Positions 47,792 to 58,469 are shown, counted from the first letter of the stretch. The stretch is DNA of 64,000 nt from Bathymodiolus brooksi (GCA_963680875.1 OY804579.1:56371718-56435717), one strand, 5' to 3'. Notes: generated by a model not told the origin, from the sequence alone. A program made the numbers and translations.

Positions 47792-47863
47792 GTTTGTAAA
47801 ATATTCACTTTAACACACTGCGTTCATTCACCATTACTTATTTCTGTAGCCATTTCATTTCAG

Positions 47864-47911
47864 GTGGTGTTTTTAGGAGAGGAAGCAATAGATGAAGGTG
47901 GTTTGAGAAAG
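47864..47911 (+). CDS. HERC4: HECT exon 19b (alternative copy, HERC4-like motif)
   Basis: 48-nt phase 0-0 exon after TTTCATTTCAG and before GTATCA. Encodes VVFLGEEAIDEGGLRK; its FxGE and GG(V/L)RK features resemble HERC4 (VIFVGEDAVDAGGVRK) more than 19a does. The two copies are identical at 9 of 16 residues. The 72-nt intron between them has a length divisible by three and no in-frame stop, so even its retention would keep the frame. Confidence 0.87.
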
Positions 47912-48552
47912 GTATCACTTGTTCCATATTATATGATCATAATACATGTAGGCTGTCTTTGCCTTAATTTTTTTCACCTACTTGCCCAAAAGCCAAATTT
48001 AGAAAAATATTCTATTTATTCAAGCAAATTCTTTTATAATTTTCACTTGTCCGAATCCAGTTTTACTTGTCCCGGGCTTCAGGCAAGTGGGTTAGCAAAA
48101 AGACTGTGTAGGTGGTGGTATTTTAATGGTATGACATTGTCGTCTGTCATTTGTTTATAATTAGGCAGTTTTTAAATTAATGAATCATGGGTAATTATTG
48201 TATTTCCATATAACAAAATTTGAAAACAGCATTTTTGATCAATGAAATTATATAAGTATACTGAGTACCTTAAATCAATAGTTTCTAAAGTGATGAATTG
48301 GTTCACATGCTTTTTTTAGCTCTTGAAAAAAAATATTTTCACAATACATGTATTTGTACTAACCAATCTTAAAATAAAATTTGGGCCAATGATACTCTCC
48401 TATTAGAATGTAAAAATCAGTCATTGATGATTACTATATTTTAAACATTGCATGAGACCCACTGAAATTATGTAACAAACTCATTTTTATGTCCACACTC
48501 ATTATGTGTAACTCATTTAATACTACCATGCAAATATTTGGATGTTTTTACC
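47912..48552. other. Unassigned intron sequence after exon 19b
   Basis: No repeat family or exon recognised. The sequence CTTACTTGCCCAAAAG near 47980 and GCTTCAGGCAAGTGGG near 48077 are partly complementary. Confidence 0.5.
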
Positions 48553-49060
48553 CAAATTCACTGTCTAATGGATCATGTGAGCTATTGTCATTGCCCGACA
48601 TCCCATTGTCTATATTTATCAGTGACATGTGGCAGGTCTGTGGTTTTCTCAGGGTAGTCCGGTTTCCTCCACCAATAAAACTGACTGCCACAATATAACT
48701 GAAATATTGTTGAAAGTGGCATTAAACACCATAACCAATAACCTCATTGTTTATGAACTTTTACATTTCAATCTTCTTCTACGACACCAATGGGTTAAAT
48801 TAAATTCAGCATGCAAAGAATGCTCCTTGGATGGTTCTCTTTCAAGTTTGTTTTTTGTGGTATATCCACCATATTGCCAAATATGCTTCGGCTGAAATAT
48901 AAAACCCCAGAAATGCTAGATGGCAGCAATAATAGAACATAGCTTAGAATAGGACTCAATAGAAAAATAATTTTGAATATTGTATTCTCAGAATTATTGA
49001 ACTGTTTGAATACAAACTGAATTAGAATGAGCAATGGAGAACCTAGTGTTTGTGAGGTCC
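48553..49060 (+). mobile_element. Old degenerate Helentron/pearl-like copy split by a SINE
   Basis: GATCATGTGAGCTATTGTCAT at 48571 and, after a SINE-A insertion at about 48617-48745, TTTACATTTCAATCTTCTTC and TGCTCCTTGGATGGTTCTCT. The order matches the 5' third of copies B-D. Confidence 0.5.
48617..48745 (+). mobile_element. SINE-A, core and tail only
   Basis: Starts in the core at TTATCAGTGACATGTGGCAG and runs to AAAGTGGCATTAAACACCAT; inserted in an old Helentron-like copy. Confidence 0.75.
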
Positions 49061-50033
49061 AAGCCCGTAGGATCTAAATTTTTACATGGGGTGCTGTGGG
49101 GAAAAAATAAGTGTAATAAATTAAAATAAAAGTAATTTAATGTTTGGATGCTTGGTTTTTTAGCTGATCTCTGTTCATTTATTTATCTATTTTCATTACT
49201 TTTACTTGTTATTCCATTTTTTTAAAGACAGATACAATTAACAAAGCTTTTTGTCTTATTTTATGCTTCACTAGGTACACTATATCTTTGCTATCTATTT
49301 GCACTCTTCCCAGTTATATATGGCACTTATAAAAATAAAACTTCTGTTTTATTAGTTTCAACAATTGAAAATTACAATCAGCAGTATACAATGTATATTT
49401 ATGTAGAATATTTGTATTGCCAGTATGTATTTATTTGAAAATTAGTATTGGCAGTATGTTTATTTAGAAAATTGGAATCGGTACTATGCATATTGTAAAA
49501 AGTAGAAAATTGGAATTGGTTGTATATATATTTAGAAAATTGGAATCGATAGTATATTTATGTAGAAAATTGGAATCAGTAGTATATTTATGTAGAAAAT
49601 TGAAATCGGGATTATTTTATGTAGAAAATTAATATTGGTAATATATTTATTTGAAAATTTGTAGAAATAGTTTGTTCACATTAAATATTATAGACCTACA
49701 GGCATTTCAGTTTTGTTATGTTTAGTAAAGAGACTCTAAAAAAAAGACATTCACATTATTAAAAATAAATTTTCTTTGTTTTAAAGATGTTATAAATGTT
49801 GAAAATTTTAAGAGTAACATTTTTTTTTTTTTTTTTTGTATTGATCAGTAGAATATGAGTGTTTTTTTAATTCCTGCATGATTTAAATAATTTTTATTTG
49901 TTCGCATAAGTTTCATGTAACATATTTTTCTGAAAATGACGTATTCGTACAAATATACAAAAATGTAGACTAATTTTCATTCCTTTTATATTCATTTTGA
50001 TCCTATATTCTTTGATTTTGATGAGACATTACA
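49060..50033. other. Unassigned AT-rich intron
   Basis: Besides the ~28-bp minisatellite at 49390-49650 and a T run at about 49820, nothing recognised. Confidence 0.55.
49390..49650 (+). repeat. Irregular ~28-bp minisatellite
   Basis: Degenerate units around GTAGAAAATTGGAATCGGTA and GTATATTTAT. Confidence 0.75.
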
Positions 50034-50040
50034 GGTAAAT

Positions 50041-53000
50041 CAGGGGCTGCTCTGGCTCCCAAAAAATAGGAGCCAGAAAAATCGCCAGGTGCCAGTTTTG
50101 AAAGTCAGGAGCCAGTTTAGGATCCAGCTAAATTTTTTACAAGGAGCCAATTTTTTCGAACCGAAACTGGATGATTGCATGTACCAATTTCATGTATAAA
50201 TGGTCCGGATTTGTTTGTACAAATGTTAATGTCTGTATTGTACTTCTGTTTTTCATTTCGATTTCATCATCAAAAACAAAAAGATTTATATAATTTATTA
50301 CAATATACTGTATTTTACGGATTATCAGGGATTCAGCCAGGATTTTGAGACCATTAGTCACTTTTGCGGAACAGATTTTTAATGTCTAATCTTAATCTTA
50401 TAATCAGTTATTTTGCCTTATTAGTTAGTAATGGAGATTGAAAAACTATGAAAACCTCATAGGATGAGAACGTACTCTGCAAATTAGAAACCAACTGATA
50501 AAACATAACATTGCCATGATTTTGATCTAATACCACACAAATTGTAATACCCCCATTTTTTTTTAAATATTACTGTGCTTTGATCTAATACCACACAAAT
50601 TGTAATAACCCCCTCCCCCACCCTTTTTAGTTCACCTGAACCAAAGGTCCAGGTGAACTATTGCCATCACTTGGCGTCCATCGTCTGTCGTCCGTCGTCT
50701 GTTGTCTGTCATCTGTAAACTTTTCACATTTCAAGCTTCTTCTCCGAAACCACTGGGCCAATTGGAACCAAACTTAGCAGGAATGTTCCTTGGATGGTCC
50801 TCTACAAATTTACTGTTTTTCGTTCCAGTTGGATATTCAACATGGCTGCCAGGGCCAATAATATATTCTGATTGGCTGAAATTTCAAAGATCTTCTTCTC
50901 TGAAACTAATGAACTGACTGAACCGAAACTGTAAAGGAATGATCATTTGAATGTCCTTTACCAAGTTACTATTTTTTATGCCGATCGGAAATCCAAGATG
51001 GCCGCCACCGCAGGACATAGATTAACATTGGACCCTATGGAAAAATGTTCAAATGCCTTCTTCTCAGAAACTACAAATATGATTAAAGCCAAACTGTACA
51101 TGAATGTTCATTGGATGGTCCTCTACAAACTTTACGTTTTTTGTTCCGATATGAAATTCAAAATGGCGGCTACGGCAGGACTTAGTTTAACATTGGACCC
51201 TATGGGAAAAATGTTTCAAAACGCTTCTTCTCTGAAACCACTAGGACAGTTGAAACCAAACTGCCCATGAATGATCATTGGAAGGTCCTCTACAAAATTT
51301 TTGTTTTTTATGCCGATCGGAAATCCAAGATGGCCGCCACCGCAATACATAGATTAACATTGGACCCTATGGGAAAATGTTCAAATGCCTTCTTCTTAAA
51401 AACTACAAATATGATTAAAGCCAAACTGTACATGAATGTTCATTGAATGGTCCTCTACAAACTTTGCGTTTTTTGTTCCGATATGAAATTCAAAATGGCA
51501 GCTACGGCAGGACTTAGTTTAACATTGGACCCTATGGGAAAAATGTTTCAAAACGCTTCTTCTCTGAAACCACTAGGACAATTGAAACCAAACTGCCCAG
51601 GAATGATCATTGGAAGGTCCTCTACAAAGTTTCTGTTTTTTATGCCGATCGGAAATCCAAGGTGGCTGCCACCACAGGTCATAGTATTAACACAGGACCA
51701 TATGGGGAAATACAGAAATATATTCTTTTCTGGAGCTATTGCACTGATTGAACCTAAACTGTGCATCAATCATTGGAAGGTCCTTTACAAACTTTGTGTT
51801 TTTTATGTTGATCGTAATTCCAAGATGACTACCACTGCAGGACATAGTTTTTACATAGGACCAATTGGTTCTTGTTATAACCAAGTGAACGATACAGGCT
51901 CTTGAGAGCCTCTGGTTGAAATGTTACTGTGCTTTGGTCTAATACCACAACAATTGTAATAACTCGTACGTATTTGGTATTTGTGTAGTCTTCAGCAGAA
52001 AAAAATGTCTCTGCCAATGGTCCAACTTCTAGATACTTTGTACAAAATGTAGGTAATGAATAGAACAAACGTCAAAAACTGAAGCAAGTTATAAAATGAA
52101 TAATTATTTCTCAGATCTCATAATCAAATTGCAACAATTGGAATAAAAATACTGACTGGTTAATTTTTTTAATTGCAGACACGTGTCGGTTTGTAAATAG
52201 TTCTATAAATAGAACACAATTGTTACCCGGATGCTGATCGATAAAAACTTATGCGTCCTCGATCTCGTGCAGTGCATTTCAATGGCTAACCTTCGCATAT
52301 AAAAAATGACCATATTAGATATGAGAACTAAGATTACATTTCACAGAAATGAAAATAAGTATATCAAAAGTTCGTTTGGTTAAAAGTATCGGTGGATTAA
52401 TTGCTAACTCCTGTTGATCGTGCCATTTTTATTTTTTAAGTTTCTTTATAAACCAAAGTTTATGACTTTTCGAGAAAGTCATTTTCAAAATACCTAATGA
52501 ATACGATAGACAAAAGACTTCCGAACTCCCGTATAAACATGATATCGATATTTTCATAAATGAAACGTGCAAAAATAGTTCGTTATGGTGGACATTGTGA
52601 CAAATCGTGCAACGAATGACGATTACTAAAATATGTCCACTTAAAATACATACTGTGACATTTTGAGAACTATAAAAAAAAATCATTATCTTTGATTGAA
52701 TTCTTTGTCGGGATCAATATCTTTAACCAGGTAAATCAAGCCAGGTGTAATCAAAGATTACGCAATCAAAACAAAAATTCTATAATCCGTTGATTGGCTT
52801 GTACATGTAATAGAATTGTCATTGTAATGACTAATTAGTTTTAATCAACAAATGAAGAAGCAGAATGGATTGTTACAAACATTTTTCTACGATTTTTTGA
52901 AAATTCAAGTGACGAATTGGGTACGGGAAATACTGTTACTCGTCACTTTCGAAAATCAATCGTCAATAATTTATTGATTTTTGTTACGGTACACAGTGAT

Positions 53001-53121
53001 TATCTATAAATTTACACAAGGAAATTTAGGTGCCAAAAAAATTGCCAGAAGCTGATTTCAGTCGCCAGTCAAGAAAAAAAATCGCAAATTGCGACATTGG
53101 TGACCAACAGCGCAATCCCTG
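50041..53121. mobile_element. hAT-like element hosting a nested Helentron-like copy
   Basis: Ends CAGGGGCTGCTCTGG and the complement of CAGGGATTGCGCTG, flanked by the direct repeat GGTAAAT at 50034-50040 and 53122-53128. CAGGG ends with a ~7-8 bp duplication fit hAT. The interior contains AGGAGCCAGAAAAATCGCC near the left end and GAAGCTGATTTCAGTCGCC near the right. No transposase recognised; copy D (50629-51915) is inserted within. The right end lies 27 bp before exon 20. Confidence 0.7.
50629..51915 (+). mobile_element. Helentron/pearl-like element copy D
   Basis: Complete short copy (1287 bp) with about two internal ~332-bp units, 5' AGTTCACCTG and 3' hairpin plus CTGG. It is nested inside the hAT-like element 50041-53121. 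The flank carries a duplicated stretch containing CTAATACCACA on both sides (about 50525-50605 and 51930-51965). Confidence 0.73.
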
Positions 53122-53148
53122 GGTAAATGCTTTGATTTTATTTTTTAG

Positions 53149-53244
53149 GAATTTTTCCTGCTTCTGCTAAGAGAAGTATTAGATCCCAAATATGGCATGT
53201 TTAAACACTATGAAGAATCGAGATTAGACTGGTTCAATGCCAAT
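53149..53244 (+). CDS. HERC4: HERC3/4-like exon 20: HECT N-lobe
   Basis: 96-nt phase 0-0 exon after TTATTTTTTAG and before GTATGT. Encodes EFFLLLLREVLDPKYGMFKH and YEESRLDWFNAN; HERC4 reads EFFLLIMRELLDPKYGMFRYYEDSRLIWF here. The hAT-like element of the preceding intron ends only 27 bp upstream. Confidence 0.97.
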
Positions 53245-53674
53245 GTATGTATAGTGGGTTTTGTTGTTCTGTATTACATATAATTACAATGTACCTTATT
53301 AGAAATGATTTTATTTTTTGGCCATCTGATTCAGATATAAATTCTTAGAATCAAAGGAATATTGAATTGCTCTAAATGGTAGGTAATATTGTAAAGAATA
53401 TTGATTTGTTATTCTTTTTATAATATTATCTTGTCAATATAAATTTTAACCTTGTTTTCTTGATCTCTGAGAAGTCATTTTCTTGAATAAGTCTGATTGA
53501 AATTGTGATTTCTTTTTAGTCCTGATTAACTGATTGTATTTACTATATACAACTCAAATACTCAATTAATTTGCAGGAAAATCATTGGTGCTTTCAACTT
53601 CAAGATTACAGTGTTTGACTCTAGATGTGTAATAATAGTTGATTGAATGCTCGGTTAATTTGCAAATTCCTTAA
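53245..53674. other. Unassigned intron sequence after exon 20
   Basis: AT-rich, no element or gene recognised before the 30-bp minisatellite. Confidence 0.6.
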
Positions 53675-54215
53675 ACTTTGACATGGCTGCGTTTATCTTA
53701 TTGACCTTTGACATGGCTTATTTCTTCTCATTGACCTTTGACATTGCTTATTTCATCTGATTGACCTTTGACATTTGCTTATTTCTTCTCATTGACTTTA
53801 GGGCCAGGGTGGCTCAATGAGTTAGGTAGTTGGATTACCTAGCAACTCGTACAAGCCTATCACCAATACGGCATGGGTTTGCGCCCGGCTTTGTAAATTA
53901 CAAAAAGGGTGCACTCGACTTGCAGCCGCAAGTGATAAAGTTCACCAGTTGCTTGCCCATGGTCGGTGGTTCTCTCCGGCTTCTTCCACCACTAAAACTG
54001 GTCGCCATGATATAGCTGAAATATTGTTGAAAGTGGCATTAAAGCATCAAAAATCAAAATCAAATCTCATTGACCTTTGACATGGCTTATTTCTTCTCAT
54101 TGAACTTTGACATTGCTTATTTCATCTGATTGACTTTAGACATGGCTAATTTCATCTCATTGACCTTTGACATGGCTTATTTCTTCTCATTGACATGTGG
54201 CATTGCTTATTTCAT
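53675..54215 (+). repeat. ~30-bp minisatellite split by SINE-B
   Basis: Units TTGACCTTTGACATGGCTTA plus TTTCTTCTCA on both sides of the SINE-B insertion at 53802-54066. Confidence 0.88.
53802..54066 (+). mobile_element. SINE-B inserted in a 30-bp minisatellite
   Basis: GGGCCAGGGTGGCTCAATGA to AAAGTGGCATTAAAGCATC plus an AAATC tail. The 30-bp TTGACCTTTGACATGGC repeats resume directly after it, so the insertion is younger than that array. Confidence 0.82.
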
Positions 54216-54371
54216 CTGTAGCCATGTATTCTGTTATATAAAACATGGAACACGAAAGTGTCTTTATATGCATTATACTTATTCACTGTTATTACAGTTT
54301 TATATAAATTGCATAAAAAAACATTTTATTGATGATTGTTATATTATTTTAAATAAAAATCTAATTGTAGT

Positions 54372-54655
54372 AAAAAGTGCATCAGTGGTGTAATGGTTTC
54401 CATGCTACCGTTGAGTAGATTGTGGGTTTGAGGCCCAGTCAGGTCAAACCAAAGAATACAAAATTGGTATTTGCTGCTTCTTCCCTTAGCATGCAGTATT
54501 AAGGAGTCCGAGCAAAGACTCAGAATCAGGATAATATGTCCGAGTGGAGCGACATATCTACCCACAGACTGTTGTTTCAGTGAGCTAGAGCTGTAAAATT
54601 CCAACTAAACGTATTGGTCACTTGTTAATCAACAACCACTCACTCAATAATGTAG
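54372..54655 (+). mobile_element. SINE-C
   Basis: Head GTGCATCAGTGGTGTAATGG, body with TGGTATTTGCTGCTTC, CGACATATCTACCCACAGAC and CAACCACTCACTCA end; part of the tail is deleted. Confidence 0.75.
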
Positions 54656-54733
54656 TACATTACATCAGGAAAGGGTATATTTCAGATGAAATAGAAACAC
54701 CTTTATTGCATTGATTATACCATTCTGTTTCAG

Positions 54734-54852
54734 TCATTTGAAGAGCCTCTGATGTTCTATCTGATTGGCTGTTTATGTGGACTAGCCATTTATAATTCTA
54801 CAATTATCGCATTGAACTTCCCTCTGGCACTATTCAAGAAATTATTAAAAAG
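54734..54852 (+). CDS. HERC4: HERC3/4-like exon 21: HECT N-lobe
   Basis: 119-nt exon after CATTCTGTTTCAG and before GTATGT. Encodes SFEEPLMFYLIGCLCGLAIY then NSTIIALNFPLALFKKLLK; the IGxxCGLAIYN-T-ID/V-LxFPLALxKKLL motif is a HECT landmark. It ends after codon position 2. The 34-bp array starts about 110 bp downstream. Confidence 0.97.
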
Positions 54853-54969
54853 GTATGTTGTTGATATTGATATGACAGTAATTTACTTTGCCAAATTTAA
54901 AAATCATCTACTTTTTTTTTTAACACAAAGGGCATTTAACATTTTAAGTTCACGATCTGATTAAAATGT

Positions 54970-56640
54970 ATGCTGTGTGTACAACAGATGTGATGTCTTA
55001 GCTTTACTGTGTGTACAACAGATGTGATGTCTTAGCTTTACTGTGTGTACAAAAGATGTGATGTCTTAGCTTTACTGTGTGTACAAAAGATGTGATGTCT
55101 TAGCTTTACTGTGTGTACAAAAGATGTGATGCCTTAGCTTTACTGTGTGTACAACAGATGTGATGTCTTAGCTTTACTGTGTGTACAAAAGATGTGATGT
55201 CTTAGCTTTACTGTGTGTACAAAAGATGTGATGTCTTAGCTTTACTGTGTGTACAAAAGATGTGATGTCTTAGCTTTACTGTGTGTACAAAAGATGTGAT
55301 GTTTTAGCTTTACTGTGTGTACAAAAGATGTGATGCCTTAGCTTTACTGTGTGTACAAAAGATGTGATGTCTTAGCTTTACTGTGTGTACAAAAGATGTG
55401 ATGTCTTAGCTTTACTGTGTGTACAAAAGATGTGATGTCTTAGCTTTACTGTGTGTACAACAGATGTGATGTCTTAGCTTTACTGTGTGTACAAAAGATG
55501 TGATGTCTTAGCTTTACTGTGTGTACAAAAGATGTGATGTCTTAGCTTTACTGTGTGTACAAAAGATGTGATGTCTTAGCTTTACTGTGTGTACAAAAGA
55601 TGTGATGTTTTAGCTTTACTGTGTGTACAAAAGATGTGATGCCTTAGCTTTACTGTGTGTACAAAAGATGTGATGTCTTAGCTTTACTGTGTGTACAAAA
55701 GATGTGATGTCTTAGCTTTACTGTGTGTACAAAAGATGTGATGTCTTAGCTTTACTGTGTGTACAAAAGATGTGATGTCTTAGCTTTACTGTGTGTACAA
55801 AAGATGTGATGTCTTAGCTTTACTGTGTGTACAAAAGATGTGATGTCTTAGCTTTACTGTGTGTACAAAAGATGTGATGTCTTAGCTTTACTGTGTGTAC
55901 AAAAGATGTGATGTCTTAGCTTTACTGTGTGTACAAAAGATGTGATGTCTTAGCTTTACTGTGTGTACAAAAGATGTGATGTCTTAGCTTTACTGTGTGT
56001 ACAAAAGATGTGATGTCTTAGCTTTACTGTGTGTACAAAAGATGTGATGTCTTAGCTTTACTGTGTGTACAAAAGATGTGATGTCTTAGCTTTACTGTGT
56101 GTACAAAAGATGTGATGTCTTAGCTTTACTGTGTGTACAAAAGATGTGATGTCTTAGCTTTACTGTGTGTACAAAAAGATGTGATGTCTTAGCTTTACTA
56201 TGTGTACAAAAGATGTGATGTCTTAGCTTTACTGTGTGTACAAAAGAAGTGATGTCTTAGCTTTACTGTGTGTACAAAAGATGTGATGTCTTAGCTTTAC
56301 TGTGTGTACAAAAGATGTGATGTCTTAGCTTTACTGTGTGTACAACAGATGTGATGTCTTAGCTTTACTGTGTGTACAAAAGATGTGATGTCTTAGCTTT
56401 ACTGTGTGTACAAAAGATGTGATGTCTTAGCTTTACTGTGTGTACAAAAGATGTGATGTCTTAGCTTTACTGTATGTACAAAAGATGTGATGTCTTAGTT
56501 TTACTGTATGTACAAAAGATGTGATGTCTTAGTTTTACTGTATGTACAAAAGATGTGATGTCTTAGCTTTACTGTGTGTACAAAAGATGTGATCTCTTAG
56601 CTTTACTGTGTGTACAAAAGATGTGATGTCTTAGCTTTAC
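54970..56640 (+). repeat. 34-bp satellite-like array, about 49 units
   Basis: Unit TGTGATGTCTTAGCTTTACT and GTGTGTACAAAAGA, highly homogeneous in the centre with more variants at both ends. Intron between exons 21 and 22. Confidence 0.95.
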
Positions 56641-56952
56641 ACTTCTGTTAAATATACAAAGCATTCCTATTAATTAAGGATACTTTTAATGAAAATGCAA
56701 GAAAATGCCATTGAAAGCAAGTAAAACCATAGAAATTGTATTAATAAAAGACCCAGTCATTGTAATATACTCTTCATTTTAATAGTGAAGATACAGTGAT
56801 ATTAAATCACAGCGACTAATGTTTATCATTGATAAAATTACTGTCTCCTATGATATAGCAAATAAAATATTGACACATTTATTGAAAGCATGCAGTACTT
56901 ATGTATATATTACGCTATAGTTTTTTTGTCATATAGTATTATTTAACTTGAG
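56641..56952. other. Unassigned intron sequence
   Basis: AT-rich spacer between the 34-bp array and SINE-A. Confidence 0.6.
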
Positions 56953-57225
56953 GTCATCATGGTCGTGATCGTATGGTAGTTGGATTTACAACCACCTATG
57001 TAATCAATTCCAATCGCCACTAACGTTGTAAGTTTGAATCCTGCTCATGGTGGGGTGTACTCGATACAATATTATGTGATAAAGTTTGTCAGTAAACAGT
57101 GACTTGCGACAGGTCGGTGGTTTTCTCTGGGTACTCTGGTTTCCTCCAACAATAAAACTGACCACTACGATATAACTGAAATATTGTTGAAAGTGGCATT
57201 AAACGCCATAACCATAACCCTACCC
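56953..57225 (+). mobile_element. SINE-A, full length
   Basis: GAGGTCATCATGGTCGTGAT to AAAGTGGCATTAAACGCC, with a small internal duplication of GTCAGT-AAACAGTGAC. Confidence 0.82.
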
Positions 57226-57281
57226 CATTATTTAACCACATTATATAATGTAATTGTTGTATTGAATTATGATATAATTAA

Positions 57282-57438
57282 GAAATAAATCATGGAAGCC
57301 AGAATGTGTTGGGAGTTTTAACATGGATTGGCGGATATTAGCATTTTATCCCGAGCCAGTAGCGAGGGATAAAATTTACTAATATCCGCCAATCCATGTT
57401 AAAACTTGAATCACATTCTGGCTTCCATGATTTATTTC
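57282..57438. repeat. Large near-perfect foldback palindrome
   Basis: 157 bp. Left arm GAAATAAATCATGGAAGCCA, AACATGGATTGGCGGATATT, ATTTTATCCC; the right arm is the complement (GGGATAAAAT, AATATCCGCCAATCCATGTT, TGGCTTCCATGATTTATTTC). Central GAGCCAGTAGCGA. Confidence 0.92.
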
Positions 57439-57774
57439 GATTCTGATATGTCTAAGAGTACGGTAGTATACTTTGATTGGAAGACGGTAATTTATATTTA
57501 CGTTTGCGGAAAATGTTGCACACAATTTATGCTGCCAATGGAAAAGTCAGTCACATTCACCGGCGCATGTACCGAATGGATAACTCGCTCGTTTGTTAAC
57601 AAAGTGTTAGAATCAATAGTAAATAATAGTTGCGAAATATACAGTACACTTATTTATCCCAAATATGTGAAATACTTGTTTCCCACAGACAATTTATGTT
57701 TGCAAAGCCAACATAAAATTAGCCCAATTTTTCTGCAAAGATACTAAATAATAATGTTTTACATACACTTCCAG
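57439..57774 (+). other. Spacer with an unassigned 113-codon open frame
   Basis: An open frame 57406-57747 overlaps the right arm of the palindrome and ends just before exon 22. It has no recognisable domain and begins in repeat sequence; probably chance or part of the foldback element. Confidence 0.35.
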
Positions 57775-57822
57775 AGCATCAAATATTGAAGATTTAAAAG
57801 AATTGATGCCACAAACAGGAAG
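57775..57822 (+). CDS. HERC4: HERC3/4-like exon 22: HECT N-lobe
   Basis: 48-nt exon after ACACTTCCAG and before GTTTGT. Encodes RASNIEDLKELMPQTGR across its junctions; HERC4 has KPSLDDLKELMPDVGR. It enters at codon position 3 and leaves after position 2. Confidence 0.93.
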
Positions 57823-58298
57823 GTTTGTAAATTATTGATTAATTTTAAAGGTCTGCCTAGTTTGGTTCTGGTTTCTTTTATAGCAACATTTTGTGAGATC
57901 TTAGTTAAGGTTAAAAGATATTATTAACACAATATTTTTCAATAGCGAAAAGACAACACAAAGAAAAAAAAAATTTGTATTAATTCTGAAAGAATTGATT
58001 TAATCTACCAGTAATTGTAAAGTGTGGTAATTCTAAAAAAAAATCATATTTTTTATTGCCATGATATTACTGAAAAATTGCTTACTTGGTGTTAAGCAAC
58101 AATCACCCACTTGTATTTTTAACAACTGTTTGTTTTCACTTTTAACATAGAAATTAATGTCTTCATAATTTTTACAGCAATTTTCAATTACTTTTTTTTT
58201 TACTAAAAAAAATAATGTCTATCTTGTTTCAACCCTTTGGTTTTCTTGCTCCCAAAGACTTGAATTATTTGGCTTTACATTCTTTCGATTTGGAGTGT
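57823..58298. other. Unassigned intron sequence after exon 22
   Basis: AT-rich. 58055-58115 has a short SINE-C tail remnant (CATGATATTACTGAAAAATT, GTTAAGCAACAATCACCCAC); otherwise nothing recognised. Confidence 0.55.
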
Positions 58299-58370
58299 AC
58301 CTGATGAAGGTTATTCCAGAGACATGTCGTGCACACTAAATTTGATATCTACGTTTTTATTTATACATTA
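58299..58370 (+). repeat. Interspersed repeat E, copy 2
   Basis: CCTGATGAAGGTTATTCCAG, ACATGTCGTGCACACTAAAT and TTGATATCTACG; lies just upstream of the exon 23 acceptor. Confidence 0.6.
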
Positions 58371-58402
58371 TTGTTACAGTAGATTACATTGGCTATTTAC
58401 AG

Positions 58403-58469
58403 AGGTCTAGAACAGATGATGGAATATACTGAAGATGATTTTGAAGATGTCTTCTTTCTCAGTTTTGAG
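58403..58469 (+). CDS. HERC4: HERC3/4-like exon 23: last exon in window
   Basis: 67-nt exon between acceptor GGCTATTTACAG and donor GTTTGT. Encodes GLEQMMEYTEDDFEDVFFLS then FE, matching SMQQLLDYPEDDIEETFCLNF of HERC4. A competing acceptor TTGTTACAG ends at 58379, 23 nt upstream; using it would bring an in-frame TAG, so the downstream AG is chosen. No further exon is visible to 64000; the rest of the HECT domain, with its catalytic Cys, must lie beyond the window. Confidence 0.93.

Larger units (their letters stand above)
3061..58469 (+). other. HERC4: HERC3/HERC4-like E3 ubiquitin ligase gene, partial, 24 exons in window
   Basis: Span of one host gene, open at both ends. Joined exons give about 824 codons when one of the twin HECT exons is used; vertebrate HERC3/HERC4 are about 1050 residues. 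Order: RCC1 propeller (exons 1-7), basic linker (8-9), HERC middle region (10-18), HECT N-lobe (19-23). Family knowledge: HERC ligases accept ubiquitin from an E2 on a HECT cysteine and pass it to substrates; the RCC1 propeller is a protein-binding platform. The catalytic cysteine region (C-lobe) is not in the window. All junctions use GT-AG and phases agree throughout. The motif SPPDVEALRLYLILPEF in exon 13 is close to HERC3, while other parts fit HERC4, so this is probably the single invertebrate ancestor-type gene; the symbol is by family, not proven orthology. Confidence 0.93.

Noticed and set aside
57406..57747. 113-residue open frame between exons 21 and 22
   Set aside because: Starts in the palindrome arm, no recognised domain, no splice continuity with HERC exons.
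58380..58469. Alternative acceptor at 58379 for exon 23
   Set aside because: Would put TAG in frame (GAG GTC TAG); the AG at 58402 gives the conserved EDDFED sequence.
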